A stretch of 6,996 bases of DNA, taken from NCBI GenBank assembly GCA_903922535.1, contig CAIXUF010000495.1, positions 1 through 6,996 of the forward strand. Direction: 5' to 3'. The position numbers and the translations under genes were made by a program. The notes below the pieces were generated by a model. It ran no database searches. It was not told the DNA's origin and worked only from the letters and a program-made list of their open reading frames with translations. Numbering within the stretch: position 1 is the first letter of the stretch; each line of letters starts with the position of its first letter. The DNA is from Candidatus Hydrogenedentota bacterium (GTDB taxonomy: Bacteria > Hydrogenedentota > Hydrogenedentia > Hydrogenedentiales > CAITNO01). This document shows, in pieces, positions 6,801 to 6,996 of the stretch.

Positions 6801-6996
6801 GCGTGATATCGAAGGCGAAGGGCGCGCTGCCGCCGGTGTGCGTGCCGGCCGCTTTGCCGTTCACCCATACCGTGGTCCTCCAGTCACACGCGCCCACATG
6901 CAGCATGACACGCTTTCCGGACCACCCGGCGGGCACGTCCACGTCGCGGCGGTACCAGACATTGCGCACAAAACCCTTGCGCGCCAGGCCGGACAG
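3877..6996 (-). CDS. GH2 glycoside hydrolase fused to aldose 1-epimerase (mutarotase), N-terminus outside the window
   Basis: The frame is open to the right edge, with 1039 residues visible. The GTG at 6969 is not the start, since typical GH2 sequence continues above it. Numbering below starts at that GTG. Regions in order: GH2 sugar-binding sandwich (1-108, incomplete), Ig-like domain (109-212, ending near LWHPGSPLLYDL), catalytic TIM barrel (213-505), a galactose-binding-like jelly roll (about 512-663) and a complete aldose epimerase (676-1030). The GH2 acid/base is E333 in WCPFNE and the nucleophile E417 in SEYGG. Epimerase residues are intact: NRI (R755), NHLHGG (H780), TNHAYFN (H854), GYDHNW (D926) and LETQHFPD (E992). 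GH2 retaining enzymes release beta-anomers from beta-galactosides, beta-glucuronides or beta-mannosides; GalM equilibrates aldohexose anomers. This suggests a hexoside, with galactose the best guess. Whether it is exported depends on the missing N-terminus. The downstream deacetylase-like gene follows after seven bases. Confidence 0.88.
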   Translation of the reverse strand: MSGLARKGFVRNVWYRRDVDVPAGWSGKRVMLHVGACDWRTTVWVNGKAAGTHTGGSAPFAFDITPLLKADGNTVVIHAFDDVRSGVQAGGKQSPKPESFGCMYTRTTGIWQTVWLEAVGASYIEKFRVTPDPDRARARLWVHVEGASAGMTLRATARVDGRDVGKAEAAVSGGNAVLDLPLSEVRLWHPGSPLLYDLRLTVAAADGAEVDGLDSYFGLRTVTIEGRALLINKQAVFQRTVLDQGFYPDGVWTAPSDEALKHDIELSMEAGFNGARLHQKVFEPRFLYWADKLGYLVWGEFPNWGLEYKNPACELPVVNEWREVVERDYSHPAIIGWCPFNETPPEAEKLQNVIVDMTHAIDPTRPVIESSGYHHGHPDPDVLDAHDYDQKPESFKARWDAQCGETLLPPRYTGGASKPVPFFVSEYGGIGWTEDAKGWGYGNSPKTLDEFYARYKGLTDALLDNRYLFGFCYTQLTNVEQEQNGVYTFDRKPKFDTAKIRAANIRAAAYEQTPPLGAPPAELNWTVLVGSNADGELARPWKHVKEEPGEGWQNAGYDDAKWKEGKGGFGRKEGWERRTHTVWRDPDIWLRQTFTCEETGFACAELIIHHDNGVEVYLNGGELWSAADWNDTYQAFNVTEKARQLLKEGENVIAVHCHQETGGQFIDLSLLTAENATPEPRKEMTVEKKPFGKLPDGRPATLYTLINTQGMKLSVTNYGCIVTELWVPDKDGQLADVTLGYDSLPAYLDKTPYFGALVGRVGNRIAKGRFTLDGKEYTLAVNNDANHLHGGLKGFDKVLWEAEAVRRGDAVGVKFARRSPDGEEGYPGNLDAEVTYWLTNSNAFELDYKAVTDKATPINLTNHAYFNLRGHNAGDILGHEMMLNASRFTLVDDTLIPTGELRPVEGTPMDFTKPETIGARVNADDEQIKFGLGYDHNWVLDKPKPGELTLAARVHEPETGRVMEVWTTQPGVQFYCGNFLDGTNTGKDGAVYNHRNGFCLETQHFPDSANKQGKEGWPSAILRPGETYSQKTVYRFKTD

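Noticed and set aside
6967..6969. GTG as the start of the GH2-GalM protein
   Set aside because: The frame remains open to the window edge with plausible GH2 residues, and the N-terminal sandwich domain would be incomplete.

Overview
The window holds two modules facing each other. The right two thirds (about 2145 to the right edge, minus strand) is GC-rich and reads as carbohydrate-degradation machinery. The left third (about 1 to 2009, plus strand) is visibly lower in GC and carries a DeoR-type regulator followed by two small unknown genes. The organism cannot be fixed from the sequence. A large multidomain GH2 enzyme, a secreted NodB-like deacetylase carrying a leucine-rich-repeat fragment and an InlB-B-type repeat, and GC-rich coding with clear Shine-Dalgarno sites in the left module would suit a polysaccharide-degrading member of the Planctomycetota/Verrucomicrobiota/Lentisphaerota/Hydrogenedentota type. 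That placement is a low-confidence inference.

Layout. Positions 1-98 hold four consecutive GC-rich hairpins, like an array of palindromic repeats or the edge of an IS200/IS605- or REP-type element. Positions 99-474 hold no convincing gene. They are partly AT-rich and end in a candidate promoter with a perfect TTGACA box, surrounded by repeated CAAGA/TCTTG words that could be operator half-sites. Positions 475-2009 hold a probable three-gene operon: a DeoR-family regulator, a 97-codon ORF overlapping its stop by ATGA, and a 63-codon ORF behind a strong AGGAGG. The last two share one reading frame, interrupted by a single TGA. Positions 2010-2144 separate the convergent modules and contain a long imperfect inverted repeat.

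On the minus strand, 6996 to 3877 is a GH2 glycosidase fused to a complete C-terminal aldose 1-epimerase (GalM); its start lies outside the window. Seven bases downstream, 3869-2145 encodes a secreted polysaccharide-deacetylase-like protein. The two are probably co-transcribed and translationally coupled. The likely logic is that GH2 releases a beta-configured sugar, the tethered mutarotase equilibrates its anomers, and the exported NodB-like protein acts on the same or a related glycan. The DeoR-family regulator would normally sense a phosphorylated sugar, but its link to the opposite-strand genes is only positional. The most interesting items are the GH2-GalM fusion, the mixed architecture of the deacetylase-like protein, the TGA-split small-gene pair, and the two palindromic regions.
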